The notes beneath the pieces were generated by a model. It searched no databases. It saw only the letters and a program-made list of their open reading frames with translations, and was not told where the DNA came from. Below are positions 36,705-46,946 of a stretch of 57,519 bases of DNA, in pieces. Numbering within the stretch: position 1 is the first letter of the stretch; the number at the start of each line of letters is the position of its first letter. The DNA is from Folioceros fuciformis. Taxonomy: Eukaryota; Anthocerotophyta; Anthocerotopsida; Anthocerotales. The stretch is taken from the NCBI GenBank assembly GCA_049999805.1, contig JBNGIO010005227.1, positions 1 through 57,519 on the forward strand, given 5' to 3'. A program made the translations under genes and the position numbers.

Positions 36705-37810
36705 ATGTACTCTTCCATGTCAGCGTCTTCAGCCGTGTTCCGAGCCATGGACTGCAGAGTGTGCTTCGAGGTCGAGCGGCGAGGCATCCGACCTCCTCCT
36801 GGCATGACGACTGTGGCACAGCTTCCCCTTGCGCACTCGTCCGCCGTGCCTCAATCCATCCAGCTGCCACAGTGCGGTTCTTTTAGCTCCCACCGCCGCC
36901 CGCTGAGAGCCAGTGTACGCGTCCCGAGGGCTACTGGGGCCCGAGTAGCTCTCCAGGTGCAGGCGTCCATAGCCGCCGGCCCCATCTCCGACCTGGTGCG
37001 AGTCTGTGTCTTCTACGCCCTGTTGCAAGCAGGAATCGCGGGCCCGTCTTGGGCTACCAGTCCACAAGGTGCGTAATAGTACTCTAGGATGGTTGCGCTT
37101 GCGGCAATGTGAATGTCGGGTTCCGGGAGTCCTTTAGCTCGTGTAATTCGCTGTTGTGTGTGTCCAATTGCAGGAGAGAGCGGTAGGTTGTTGCCGTCAT
37201 GGCTCAAGGGCATGTTTGCAAGCGGCCGTGGTACGCTTCAGCGCCTTTAGACCTACGGAAGGTGCTATTAAGCTAGCGCTTGTGGCACTTGGCAGCTGTG
37301 GTGATGTGTGGTTTGCGGGCCCCGTCTCTGACTTCACATTGCAGAGCACTGAAACAGTGGCGCACAAGGACCTGTCGAGGGTGCGCACCCAGTGGCATGC
37401 TAGCACCAAGGGCACGCTGGTGCGACGATACAGGGTGCCGACCAAAAGGGAGGGGCGGAGGCTGTTGAACGCAATTTCGTCTTTGCTCTCGGACGACGAC
37501 ACTTTCAGAGACGTAGCCACGCACAAGGCATGGTCTATCTCCTCATCCCTTGTGTGCAACATCTGCTCTTGGCTGGTCACTTCTGAGCCCTGCCGCTTGT
37601 ACACGTTGCGCGCAGGGGTGCCAGATAAGGCGGGAGAACGCCCATGCGGAAAGTGTGTGCTGCAACAATGTAAGGGCATTATTCGACGAACTCCCCACGC
37701 CGCACCTAGTGGTTGAGATCACTGTGTTTCCACCTGGTCCGGTCACTGATGCTCATTACCAGAAGGCTGAGAAATTGGAGAAGGTGCTCAAGGCCGGGAA
37801 CTCTATATAA
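36705..37810 (+). CDS. Predicted plastid-targeted protein of unknown function
   Basis: The N-terminus (from ATG 36705; ATGs at 36717 and 36747 also in frame) is rich in Ser, Arg, Ala and Pro with few acids, as in chloroplast transit peptides. SIAAGPISDLVRVCVFYALL follows. Exons 36705-37068 and 37174-37230 are clear by splice signals and phase. The next exon covers about 37262-37530 (ETVAHKDLSRVRTQWHASTK, YRVPTKREGRRLLNAISSLL), but its start is uncertain because three acceptors are possible. The last exon is about 37615-37810 and carries CQIRRENAHAESVCCNNVRA then ELPTPHLVVEITVFPPGP. The joint that keeps ATHK directly before GCQIRRE needs a GC donor (CACAAG then gcatgg) at 37529; a GT donor 15 bp upstream is also in phase. 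I believe close relatives exist in other plants, but I cannot name the family. Confidence 0.65.
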
Positions 37811-38224
37811 GATCGGTAGATATGGCTCCCAAGGTAGTGCCTAGTGATCGAGTGTAGAAGAGCAGGCATCAGGTTGATGTAGACGAGTTAAGCGGCCGTG
37901 TACTAGTATGCCATGGGTAGGGCATGAAGCCTTCAGTGCCTTTCTTACTCGAGATGCTGTGTTTCTTCCTCATTTCTCAACGTTACCGTTTAAGATTTGC
38001 CTTCGACGTAGTCCACTCCACTGTCTAGTGCTGTCGCCAGTCTCGCTCTACCATCACTCTCACCCCGTTCCTTGAAATTGAGAAAACTGCCTGTCCACTT
38101 GGAATAGACACAGCACATCGCGAGACAAGGGGTGAGATCAACCGATGAAACAGCCCGTCCTTCGTACAATACGAGTCGATGGTAGATTGCGGTGTGATTC
38201 CCGCGCCTCTGTTGCACAGATGGA

Positions 38225-38410
38225 GGCCTGCCATTGTTGCCTTGGGATACAGGAAGGCCAGTCGTTATTGCTTTAGGATGCGAGTTGGCCTGCAATTGTT
38301 ACCTTCCGATTTTGGTAGGCCTGCCATTGTTGGCATCGGATGCAAGTAGGGCTGCCATTCCTGGCTTGGGATGTAAGTCGGCCTGCTACTTATTGCCTGC
38401 CGATTCGCGT
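38225..38410. repeat. 31-bp minisatellite, six copies
   Basis: Copies start at 38225, 38256, 38287, 38318, 38349 and 38380, exactly 31 bp apart. The consensus is roughly ggcctgccattgttgccttg then ggatgcaagta. Copies differ at several sites but none is gained or lost in length, so it is an old but length-stable array. There are no unique spacers between copies. Confidence 0.88.
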
Positions 38411-38708
38411 TAGTGTGCCAGTGTTGGCTCTCGCGTCCCTTGTTGCTTTGGTTGTAGCTCACTTCAATCAAAGTGCGCACTGGATGGAATATTGGATATG
38501 GTAGGCATTCTTGTAGCTGACTTTCGCCATCTTGGGCACTGAAGGTAAGTAGGTTTGCTATTTCGCTTTGGTTGTATCTTACTTTCGTGGCGGGGGCAGG
38601 TTCGAGGACGTTCGCAATCCATGCGATGGACTCTGGATAATGGGTCTTCCATCTGAGCCGTAGCCCAACTAGACCGGTTCTGATCTGTAACGGGTTGGAC
38701 GAGCTCAA

Positions 38709-38756
38709 CTCTTCCAGAGCCCAGCGCACTGCTTGTTTCACATCCTCCTTCACTTG
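38709..38756 (-). pseudogene. Aldo-keto reductase exon fragment, inverted
   Basis: On the minus strand the frame reads QVKEDVKQAVRWALEE. It matches exon 2 of the downstream reductase (GEDVKQAVRWALSNGY, 39327-39380, plus strand). The differences are mostly at third codon positions. The frame runs on in both directions without other reductase motifs, so this is a fragment of a diverged, inverted paralogue and not a working gene as far as this window shows. Confidence 0.6.
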
Positions 38757-39184
38757 GCTTCTATAAAAGTTTCTACCGCTAGTTATCACAGTGAGCCGCA
38801 AGCAAAGCTAGATGGGAAACGAGGGGCAGCGAATCTTTACGTGAGCCATTCAAGCATGGACAATTGCATAACCTCCGCAGGCACTGCAGGCTTGACGATT
38901 GCAGATAATGAATATCAAATGCTTGGTGGAACCAAGAATTCTTAGCGCCTCCAAGAGAAAAGTTCCTCCAAACCCTCAGGGTCTAGTGTCCTTGTTGTAA
39001 GTCCTAGTCCATCTAAGACAAGGTCCAGAACCCGCCGTTCTGGACTTGGACACCACTCTTAGCACCTATCTCTCTGCTTATACTCTTGAAGAAGCACGGC
39101 CACAGCTAACGCAATTCATTTTGGCAATCGTCATCTGTGCGAATCCGCATACAAAACACCACTTTGTCCAGACAACTCGAGCCG

Positions 39185-40953
39185 ATGGAAGCGCGGCAAG
39201 TTGTTCTCTACAATGGGGTCTGTATGCCGCGCATAGGATGTACGTAGGGCTGACATTTCGTTTCCGCCTTCCGTTTCGTTTGTGTTCTGTTGCAACTCAC
39301 TTCCGTCACAGTGGGCACTTTCAAGGCCAAGGGGGAGGACGTAAAGCAAGCCGTGCGGTGGGCTCTCAGTAACGGCTATTCCATGTAAGCTGCTTCTCAG
39401 ATGATTTTGCGGTCTCTTCTGCCAGGAGCTTCGCATCTTACAGGATTCGAATTTCGTTGTGGGAAGGATTGATACAGCATCCATCTACAAGAACGAGAGG
39501 GAGATTGGAGATGCGATCCGGGAATCTGGTGTCCACCGTGATCAGATTTTTGTGACCAGCAAAGTCTCACCTTTTGAACACGGGTATGGACGACAGACGG
39601 AACTGTTCCAGAACACTCACTTGTCATCGCGGAGGGTTGCGAGTTCTGTTAGACTCAGGAATCTCAGCAGTTTGTAACCTGACCTTTGGAACACGTAGGT
39701 TCGAGAGGGCCAAACAAGCTGTGAACGACATACTCGAAAGACTGGGATGCGGCTATCTGGCAAGTCCCATGTGCAGTATCCTCTCGTTCTTCATGTTTTT
39801 CTCTTGTGCTTGGTGCTGCGTAGGGCCGAATGAATAGTACCTCTGGAGTTCTTACAGCTCTTTCTCGTTTCATGTATCAGGATCTTTGTCTAATACACTG
39901 GTATGTCCCCTGGCTGGGCGCATTCATTTGAACTGGAAGGGCATCCATCTGACCTTCGAAGATGGAACTATGACGCTGTGGGTTGAAACAGGCCAGGAGT
40001 TGCAAAGCAAGATATGTAAGTTCAGCTTTGACCAGCCTTGTTTCCTGTTTGTGCAAATCGTATCACTGAACCATGGTAACTCCTCCTCTCACGCACAGAA
40101 AGTCGACAAAAAACTTTCAGCTTCGACGGGAAACCTGGCGCGCTTTGGAGCACCTGTACAAAGAAGGTAAGCCTAGCTGCCATTAGTACTTTGAGCTTAG
40201 TTTTGCAATCCGATCAGTGCACGCTCCTCCTATCGATCTCGCTTTAACCTTGGGGTGTGCAGAAAAGTGTAAAGCCATAGGGGTAAGCAATTATAACAGC
40301 AGGCATTTGACAGAGGTCTTTGGTAGCTGTGAAATCAAGCCCATGGTCAACCAGGTTTGTGATCCCGAATGACTTTATTGTGTTTGGAATGAGAGTGAGC
40401 ATGTTTGACGAGAATAATGATCACCCCAACGTATCACAGGTAGAAGTCCATCCGCAGTTGCAGCAACTGAACTTACGAGAATTTTGTGCTGCACACAAGA
40501 TTTGCGTTCAAGCTTATTCACCCCTCGGCAGTGGTGGTGTATGATAAATTGCTACGTCACTTAGTAACTTTTAAGTTTTTCCTCATTTCCTTCTGTGTTC
40601 CTCGGTTGGTTTTGATCATGTTTGTCCTGGCAGTTGCTGCAGGATCCTGCAGTTTGCAATATAGCCAGGAATCTCGTAAGATCACCTTCGCAAGTTCTTC
40701 TTCGCTGGGGACTCCAAAATGATTTGGGTACGAGGCCATCATCGGATCAAGTGTGTCTGCTAAGATGTGTCAGTATGGCTGACGTGACTCGGATGCTGTC
40801 GTTGCAGTAGTCCTCCCAAAATCGGTACAACAAACGCATATTATCGAAAATGCCGACATTTTCTCTTTTGTGCTAACTGAGAAAGACATGCAAACTCTAG
40901 GCAGCCTTGAGCGAGGGCAACATCTTTGCTGGTCAGCCGAAGAAGTGAGGTAA
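39185..40953 (+). CDS. NADPH-dependent aldo-keto reductase
   Basis: A cytosolic TIM-barrel oxidoreductase that reduces aldehydes and ketones with NADPH; the substrate cannot be told. Eleven exons in phase: 39185-39239, 39312-39384, 39467-39583, 39699-39759, 39881-39900, 39992-40015, 40099-40166, 40263-40354, 40440-40538, 40634-40727, 40808-40953, 282 residues. Catalytic tetrad: Asp and Tyr in MIDTASIYKNE, Lys in VTSKVSPFEHG, His in DLCLIHWPG. Further family marks are ETWRALEHLYKEGKCKAIGV (split by an intron), SNYNSRHLTEV, VEVHPQLQQ, QAYSPLGSGG, and the NADPH site VLPKSVQQTHIIENADIF. Exons 5 and 6 are only 20 and 24 nt. Intron 4 uses a GC donor (CTG then gcaagt at 39760). The ATG at 39185 gives the normal short AKR N-terminus (VVLYNGVCMPRIG). 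Confidence 0.93.
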
Positions 40954-41413
40954 AGCATTTTGCTTCAAACGCGCAGCACAGGGATCAACCTTCTAGTACT
41001 GGACTGGTTCAAATCTCTCGCTCTAGGATCCGCAAGAAAGTGTCTACATCTGTAACAATGTCAGTGCTTGTCGGATGAGCACTCGTCTACGTGCTATGGC
41101 TTGCACTAGAGCTGTTAGCTCACCTTCATCCCCGCTTGATTTGATCCTGTGGAAATCTATCGAAGCTGTGATAACTTGCTACGCACTAAAACAGGCAATC
41201 TATAGTACACGTATCGTGTGGCCCTTGCAGTCAACAGCATGATTATGGGGGAGACATACCCTGCGGCTGCAGAGAAGGCCACCCTTCCTGCCGCAGAGAA
41301 GGCCACCCTTCCTGCTGCAGAGAAGGCCACCCTTCCTGCTGCTGACTGTCTGGCTCGCCTCATAAAGTTTAAGAAAGAGACCCTGCAGAATTGGGTTGAA
41401 ATGTCAGCAGCTT
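40954..41413. other. Convergent 3' intergenic region
   Basis: 460 bp between the reductase stop (plus) and the membrane protein stop (minus). It contains the 24-bp triplicate at 41266-41337. No gene of its own is supported. Confidence 0.55.
41266..41337. repeat. 24-bp tandem repeat, three copies
   Basis: Three copies (41266-41289, 41290-41313, 41314-41337) of GCNGCAGAGAAGGCCACCCT+TCCT differ only at the third base. In the plus frame they read AAEKATLP three times inside a 76-codon open frame (41218-41448). The frame overlaps the last exon of the minus-strand gene and matches nothing known, so I list it as a repeat and not a gene. Confidence 0.85.
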
Positions 41414-42945
41414 TTAAGCCCATCCAGAGGCGAGAGAGAAAGTGCTGATCTTAAAACATAGCACCCACATGGCCAGAAAATAACGAGGGAGGTCCGGTAC
41501 AACAGGTGGTGCCTCTGGTACGCAGTCACCCGTTACATTCTCAGCGACGTCCACCATCCCCAGATCCCAAGGATTGTACTTGCACGGGTATATCGCATTT
41601 ACCTGCAATCAACTTGAGCGTCTTAGCAAATAAAATGGTGTCGGAACATAAATCCATACTGCTAGCTCCGGAGGCATTTTAATTACGAACGCCGAAAGAC
41701 AAGTCAACGATTTCTTACGTACTTGGTATCCTTCATTCAGTCTCCACACAGCACCAAAATCAGGACGACATTCTGCGCGCAGAGCCTGCCTCGGTGCCTC
41801 AGCAGCTGCTAACATGGGCAACTCGGATAGATGGGGTCTGTATTCTACCTGCAAATGAAGACATATTAGGAATACTGTAAGTGCTTGTCATTCAAGTCAG
41901 GCAATGCAGGACCGCCAAAACCCTCCGGAGCTTCAATTTTGAAGCACCTTCAAAACTGAAGCCCAGTAGTAGTCGAGGTAACACCAGATTTTTGACTCTT
42001 TGGAACTGATGTGCTTGTGCTTCCATGGCCGAACCTCACAGATCGTTGAAAACCTGAGATCCACTCCTACACATTCAGAATCAGCTAACCTATCCTATCA
42101 TCTGATTTTCTATCATGGTGGAAAGCATCCAATCTAAGAATATTAAGCCTAGATAGATGAGTATTTCACAATCGAGAAGGAATGGAAGGTAAGCCTCCAC
42201 AGCCATCAACAAACCACAGCGAACTGCCATCTCGAATGACGTAGTCAGCCTCTGCTGAACAAATGAGTGACGACAGTACAGTCCTTCGATCGCCGCTAGT
42301 CTCACCTTTGGACACAATCTTGCAATCAGTGGTTTGGCGGGCAGCCTTATTAATAGACGAGTCGATAGATAAGTAGGCCTGCAACCCGATCACGCGGGCA
42401 AACAGAAGGGCAAGGCCGCAGCAGGATAACACCAGAAACATCCACCTGGACAACAACTGCAGGCATGGTTGCGTTCGATTCCTCCCACTTGGTTGTTCCT
42501 CACTATCACTCACCCGCGCGTTACAAGAGGTTTTGACTCCATTGTCACATTCCTGATCACTCCGGCCGGAAGCTTCCAGTACTCGACCCCTAGAACAATT
42601 CTCTAGCTCGTCACCTCCGTCACCCTCTTCACTGCCGCTAGCAACCTCCAACACCCGACCGCCGGTTGCGACCAAATCTGAAGTTCCATGGTCGTTGGAT
42701 CTGCAGCTACCTACCCTCTCGTCTCGCATTCCGGTACCAAACCCGCAGTCAGCTGCAATTCCGAGCTCGCGTTTTCTGTCGTGTTTCCGCAGCAACCCCG
42801 CCTGACACAGCCCAAGTGCCAGAACAAGCACTACCACAGGAAGAGCCCCGAGCAGCATGGCTTGCCAGACATCCTCGCTTACCATCTCCAGTGCTTCGAT
42901 AGATTCATGCCACATAAAAGCTGCATCGCCCCAGCTTGGCATCAT
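41414..42945 (-). CDS. Predicted multi-exon membrane protein, function unknown
   Basis: Exon 1 (42306-42945) begins MMPSWGDAAFMWHESIEALE. It has a hydrophobic span near AMLLGALPVVVLVLALGLCQ, a long hydrophilic Ser/Asp/Glu/Gly loop and a second span near WMFLVLSCCGLALLFARVIG. A small second exon begins at about 42262 (AEADYVIRDGSS after a ttcag acceptor); its end is unclear. Two clear phase-0 exons follow: 41723-41848 (VEYRPHLSELPMLAAAEAPR then LRAECRPDFGAVWRLNEGYQ) and 41414-41602 (VNAIYPCKYNPWDLGMVDVA then a Pro-rich tail). The last two look like a conserved ER-lumenal or extracytoplasmic domain with spaced Cys residues. At least one exon between 41849 and 42200 is probably unresolved. I do not recognise the family. 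The gene is tail-to-tail with the aldo-keto reductase. Confidence 0.6.
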
Positions 42946-43282
42946 CCTACGCTCTAATTGAGCTCACCTTTACACGCACACCTCTCACTGAGTCAAATTA
43001 CACAGATCTCGAGCTGATGTCACGCATTTATTCTCCCCGCATCTTGAAATCCGGCGGGCCAGAATGATGCTGAAACCCGTTTGACGAAACCACGAGCCGG
43101 AAAGAGCCACGACAAACGAGCTCACGTTGATGGGATTTCGCTCCTAAGGAATTTCCCTAGGGATGGCAAACGCATGTGGACACGAGGATGACGTGACTAT
43201 GCCATACAAGACTGGTGCTGAAAGCATACACGTTGCTGGCGCTTCCTAGGTTCCAAGTTCTTAATTTACCTATCTCTGATCA
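42946..43282. other. Intergenic, no gene seen
   Basis: 337 bp between the stop of the CHID1-like gene and the start of the membrane protein, both on the minus strand. It must hold the promoter of the latter. Nothing else was recognised. Confidence 0.55.
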
Positions 43283-45743
43283 CTAGAACAGGTCAAAGAA
43301 GTAGTCCAAACCTTGTCCTATCTCCCAGATCGAGAGACCTGTGCCCCATAGATCTGCTTCTTCTAGCCTAAACGCCAAGGACAGCAGGGACGGGTAGAAG
43401 ACTGTATGCTTCACACCCGAGAGCTCATAGTCGAAGTAATGCTCCTTGCTCTCCTTGTCCCAAATCAGCTTGGGTTTCACGGTGGAAAGGAGGTCGATGA
43501 ACTGGTGCCCCACGACGGTGTCTCCACCTGCATTTGTGCAGCAAGTCAGTGTGGTGTCCAAGTCTGGACAACAAAGACCACTGAAACAACCACTCAGAGA
43601 CGATTATCCAAGGAGGACGGAAGTGAGCACCTTGGGGTTGTATATAATCGTTGCCATAGAAGTTGATTCCCAGAAGCACCTTGCCTACTACGTCTTTCTC
43701 CGGGTCTTTCGCCCAGAGACTCTTCAGCTCACGCCCTGAGTCGAAGTTCTCAAACCTCCTGCTCGCCGACTCGTAGTTCTCAAACTTCCTGCTCACGGCC
43801 TTGACGTAGTCCGGCTTTCTACGGATGTGTGTTTCAGGTAAGAGTGCACGCAAACATGCTTCCACCCATCGTATGGGGGCATTTGGACCTGGACTGTAAG
43901 GGCTTGAGAAGTCATAAGTCATCAAAGAAAATCCATCCACATAGCTACCCAGGTCAAGCAAATCATCTGTCGAGAACATTCTAGGATCTGCGTTGTGGGA
44001 ACTGCGAGAATTTGGAGGAGGTATCACGAACACAAACTGCATGTTCCGCCTGTCATGAGCCCCTCGTACAGCTGTGGAATGCAGAATAGAACCCAGAGCT
44101 TGTACGAACTCCACGGCCTGCGAGAAGGAATGAAAATGCAAACATGAGAACAGCAACTCCTCGGGGACATACAGGGAGGCAGCTGCACTAAACGTAATAC
44201 CTTCAGCCGCAGCTCTGGCACCTCTAAGAGCCGAGAAGCCTGCCATGAAGACCACGCCTCAAGGACAGCACCATCAAAACGCCTCTCTCTGCCAGACAGG
44301 TGAATAAATGGCAGTAAGCCACCCAGCAGAAGACACGAACGCCAAATCAAAGGCAGTGTTGCGAAATGGCGTGAAATCTGTCTTATGCTTACTTGCACTC
44401 AGATACAATGAGGTCGATGGCCCGTTGCTTCTCATCAGATTCGGTCAGCATCCTGTCCAGTGCCATCCCCCTCAAGACGAAGCGGGGAAGTATCTGAGAT
44501 GACAACCACACGACCCCAAAGCTGACGAGAGAGCGCATAAACGTGATCGAAAGCTCCACTGTAATCCTCATCAAAGGCTTGAAATGCCTCATACCCGTGG
44601 AGACCCGTTCTTCCGAACTTCCGAGATCCACTCCTGGTCTACATCATGACCCCCAATGAGGTCGACTTGAGACTTGACGTTCCCTCTGACATGAGCACAG
44701 TCATCCGACATGAAAAGATGTCCCAGCTGTGAGAACAAAGTGCCTCGTTTTGCGACAAACGATCACATTGAACCCATATCACCTTCAGGAAACTGTGAAA
44801 GTCAGAGGAAGCTGTGATCGATCCCGCATACCTCCTCAGTTCATACCAGACAGGCGAAACGTGCGTAAACTTTGACCTAAACCTCTTGGCATTATCATAC
44901 CCCTTCGAGTTCCTGCATCTAGGAAACACAATCAGCAAAATTACTTCCACACCAACATACTGCACGAGGATGGACAGCATGCTTGAACAAGCGACCACGT
45001 AAAAACATCAGCTTTCCCAAGCCTACATTGCACCCACTCCGTCCTGCTTCCGCCCAATTGCTCCCTTACAAGAAGAAACAAACTAGCCTAAAATCACAAC
45101 CTGCATTCATCACAAGCTTGTTACTCACACCCACCACTGGCCACCCCACAGCGCAGCTGAATCTAGAGAAGCCAAATGAGAATTTCTCAGAAAGGTTGCA
45201 CACACCACGGAGTGACATAGGCGAGCACCATGCCAGTCACGTGTCGGTGGTTCGTCCTATTCCAAGGCCGCGAGTGCTCCTGCTACCACAAAATCCTCAG
45301 CTCACAATGCTTCGTTCCTGCCTTGCTCCCATGCATGTGAGAACAAACAAGAATGCCGGGTTGCCCACCTTAAGAATCGTTTGGTAGGGAACTTCGGGAT
45401 TCACCAGACCGCGGTCGTAGACTGAGGTGGCAGCTTCAGGACTTTCGGGCAGGGCAGGCTTGAGTAGGCCCCAGAAGAACAGCGTGAGAATGACAGCAAT
45501 GAGAACTCCAGCAGGCCAGGAGAAGATAAGTTTAAAGGCTATCTCCGACTTCCGGCTGCTCCTTGGAAGCCTGGGACGGCGGGCAGGGCCAGAGCCCGTG
45601 CCATTTCTAGACCCAGAAGCAGAACCATTCCTAGCGCCCGAGCCAGAGCCGGGGCCAGGACCAGGACCAGGCCCAGGAACAGGAACAGAACTAGAGCCTG
45701 CACCGGGGACAGAAGCAGGGCTATCGTGCTGTAGCCGCCCCAT
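43283..45743 (-). CDS. CHID1-like glycoside hydrolase family 18 (chitinase domain-containing) membrane protein
   Basis: Eight exons in phase: 45369-45743, 45206-45279, 44832-44912, 44685-44595, 44393-44493, 44201-44288, 43631-44117, 43283-43527, about 513 residues. The N-terminal ~60 residues are a cytosolic Gly/Pro/Ser tail, followed by a membrane anchor (WPAGVLIAVILTLFFWGLL). The lumenal GH18 barrel carries MVLAYVTPWNSKGYDNAKRF, FTHVSPVWYELR, LIGGHDVDQEW, ILPRFVLRG, FDGAVLEAWSSW, VDGFSLMTYDFSSPYSPGPN, VLLGINFYGNDY and LSIWEIGQGLDYFFDLF. These fit the plant orthologue of animal chitinase domain-containing protein 1. The substrate is not established; the barrel binds saccharides in animals. 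Compared with its relatives, the protein has an insert of about 40 residues before VVGKVLLGINFYG, partly a tandem duplication. Start: ATG 45743, the only one upstream of the membrane span. Confidence 0.9.
43738..43797. repeat. 30-bp in-frame tandem duplication in the CHID1-like gene
   Basis: Copies at 43738-43767 and 43768-43797 encode SRKFENYESA and SRRFENFDSG on the minus strand. They lie in a family-specific variable loop, so the barrel core is untouched. Confidence 0.8.
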
Positions 45744-46946
45744 GGCTGAAATGAAGCTCTGGGAAAGCTCTGAAAGGCAACACTGGAACTGGCCTACACT
45801 GGCACTCGGCTGGACAGGGAAAGGTGCAACAGCAGGTGGCGGCTATATGAATTGAAATTGGGTGAGATATGCTTACAGATCGATGACCTAGCACTGAAAG
45901 CCTATCTTCCATTGGCCCTGTGCTTCCACATAAAAAAACCTCCTTCCCAGATGAAAACGTTGCTGCCCACTTTGGCGGGCCAGCCAACGATGACGGATGC
46001 GTGCCCAACTTTTGCTGTTCGAAAGACGACGCCTTTTGCCAGCAGCAAGAAAGATAGATAACATATGCCGCAAGGAAGCCAGGCGTGACTTGGTCCATTT
46101 TCTTCTCGAAAGCTGAGCCCAGATTGAGGACAAGATTGTGCAGCAGAGAAAAATGGTATACAAATCCACATATGGTTAGAAAAAGTCTCGCAACAGGCTA
46201 GAGTTGTTCGACGCTTCTTTTTACCGGACGTCATCCCCAATCCAGCCATTCCTAAATCCAGCCATTCCTACTCCACTTTCGTGTTGATACGCTTTTACAG
46301 GCTTACACCTACCCACACATCCAGCCATACGAGCTCCCTGGTTACTGTCTGGCGAGAGGCAAGGCAACAACATTTCAGAGCAAAGTTAAATTTGCCACTC
46401 TGTCGCACTCCATGCTGGTCGCTCGGACAACGTGAAATCTTCATAGCATTTGTTGCTTTTCCCATAGCTCTTAGAGTTTGTCATGATCCTTCCCAGAGCT
46501 CTCAAGAGTTTGCCATGATCTATTCGCCGTAGAATGCTTGGGCCTTGGCAGACTCCTCGAACGCCACCCATATCCGTGGACGGATGCCTCGCCGTCCCTG
46601 GCGTGGTAGTTTTGAGTTCATGATTTGTTGGATATGGGTAGAATGCCACGATATGGGTAGAATGCCAAAAGTATCAATACGAAATTTTACGGAGCTGGTT
46701 CAGGTGCAGGACGGTGCAATGAATGAACCCTGCATCACGGAAGGCTCTCAGTTTGCCTTCAGTGGAAGTAATCCCACCTTGAGAAAGGTTTGTATCACTC
46801 AAGCCCAATACCGTGAAGCGTCAACCGGAGACACAGTCCTCTCACGTCTCTCGTACAGCACCCGGAAAAACGTAGGCGCGGATCTTCCAAGCTACAGTCA
46901 AGGCCTACATGCTCCACATGAACACAACAGAATGCTCCACTTTCTG
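45744..46946. other. Intergenic with small direct repeats
   Basis: 1.2 kb between the CHID1-like start and the COX6A stop, both on the minus strand. It holds a 19-bp tandem pair (gatatgggtagaatgcca at 46631 and 46650) and a pair of ccagccattccta at about 46240-46270. A minus-strand open frame (45902-46249) matches no family I know, so no gene is called. Confidence 0.5.

Larger units (their letters stand above)
37811..39184. other. Intergenic: minisatellite and reductase fragment
   Basis: 1.37 kb between the plastid protein gene and the aldo-keto reductase. It contains a six-copy 31-bp minisatellite and a short inverted fragment of an aldo-keto reductase exon, both listed separately. Nothing else was recognised. 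Confidence 0.6.

Noticed and set aside
38225-38410. Regularly spaced repeat that could suggest a CRISPR array
   Set aside because: The 31-bp units are directly adjacent with no unique spacers, the copies are diverged, there are no cas genes, and the host is eukaryotic.
45902-46249. Minus-strand open frame of 115 codons between CHID1-like and COX6A genes
   Set aside because: It has hydrophobic stretches but no family match, and it does not join in phase to either neighbour.
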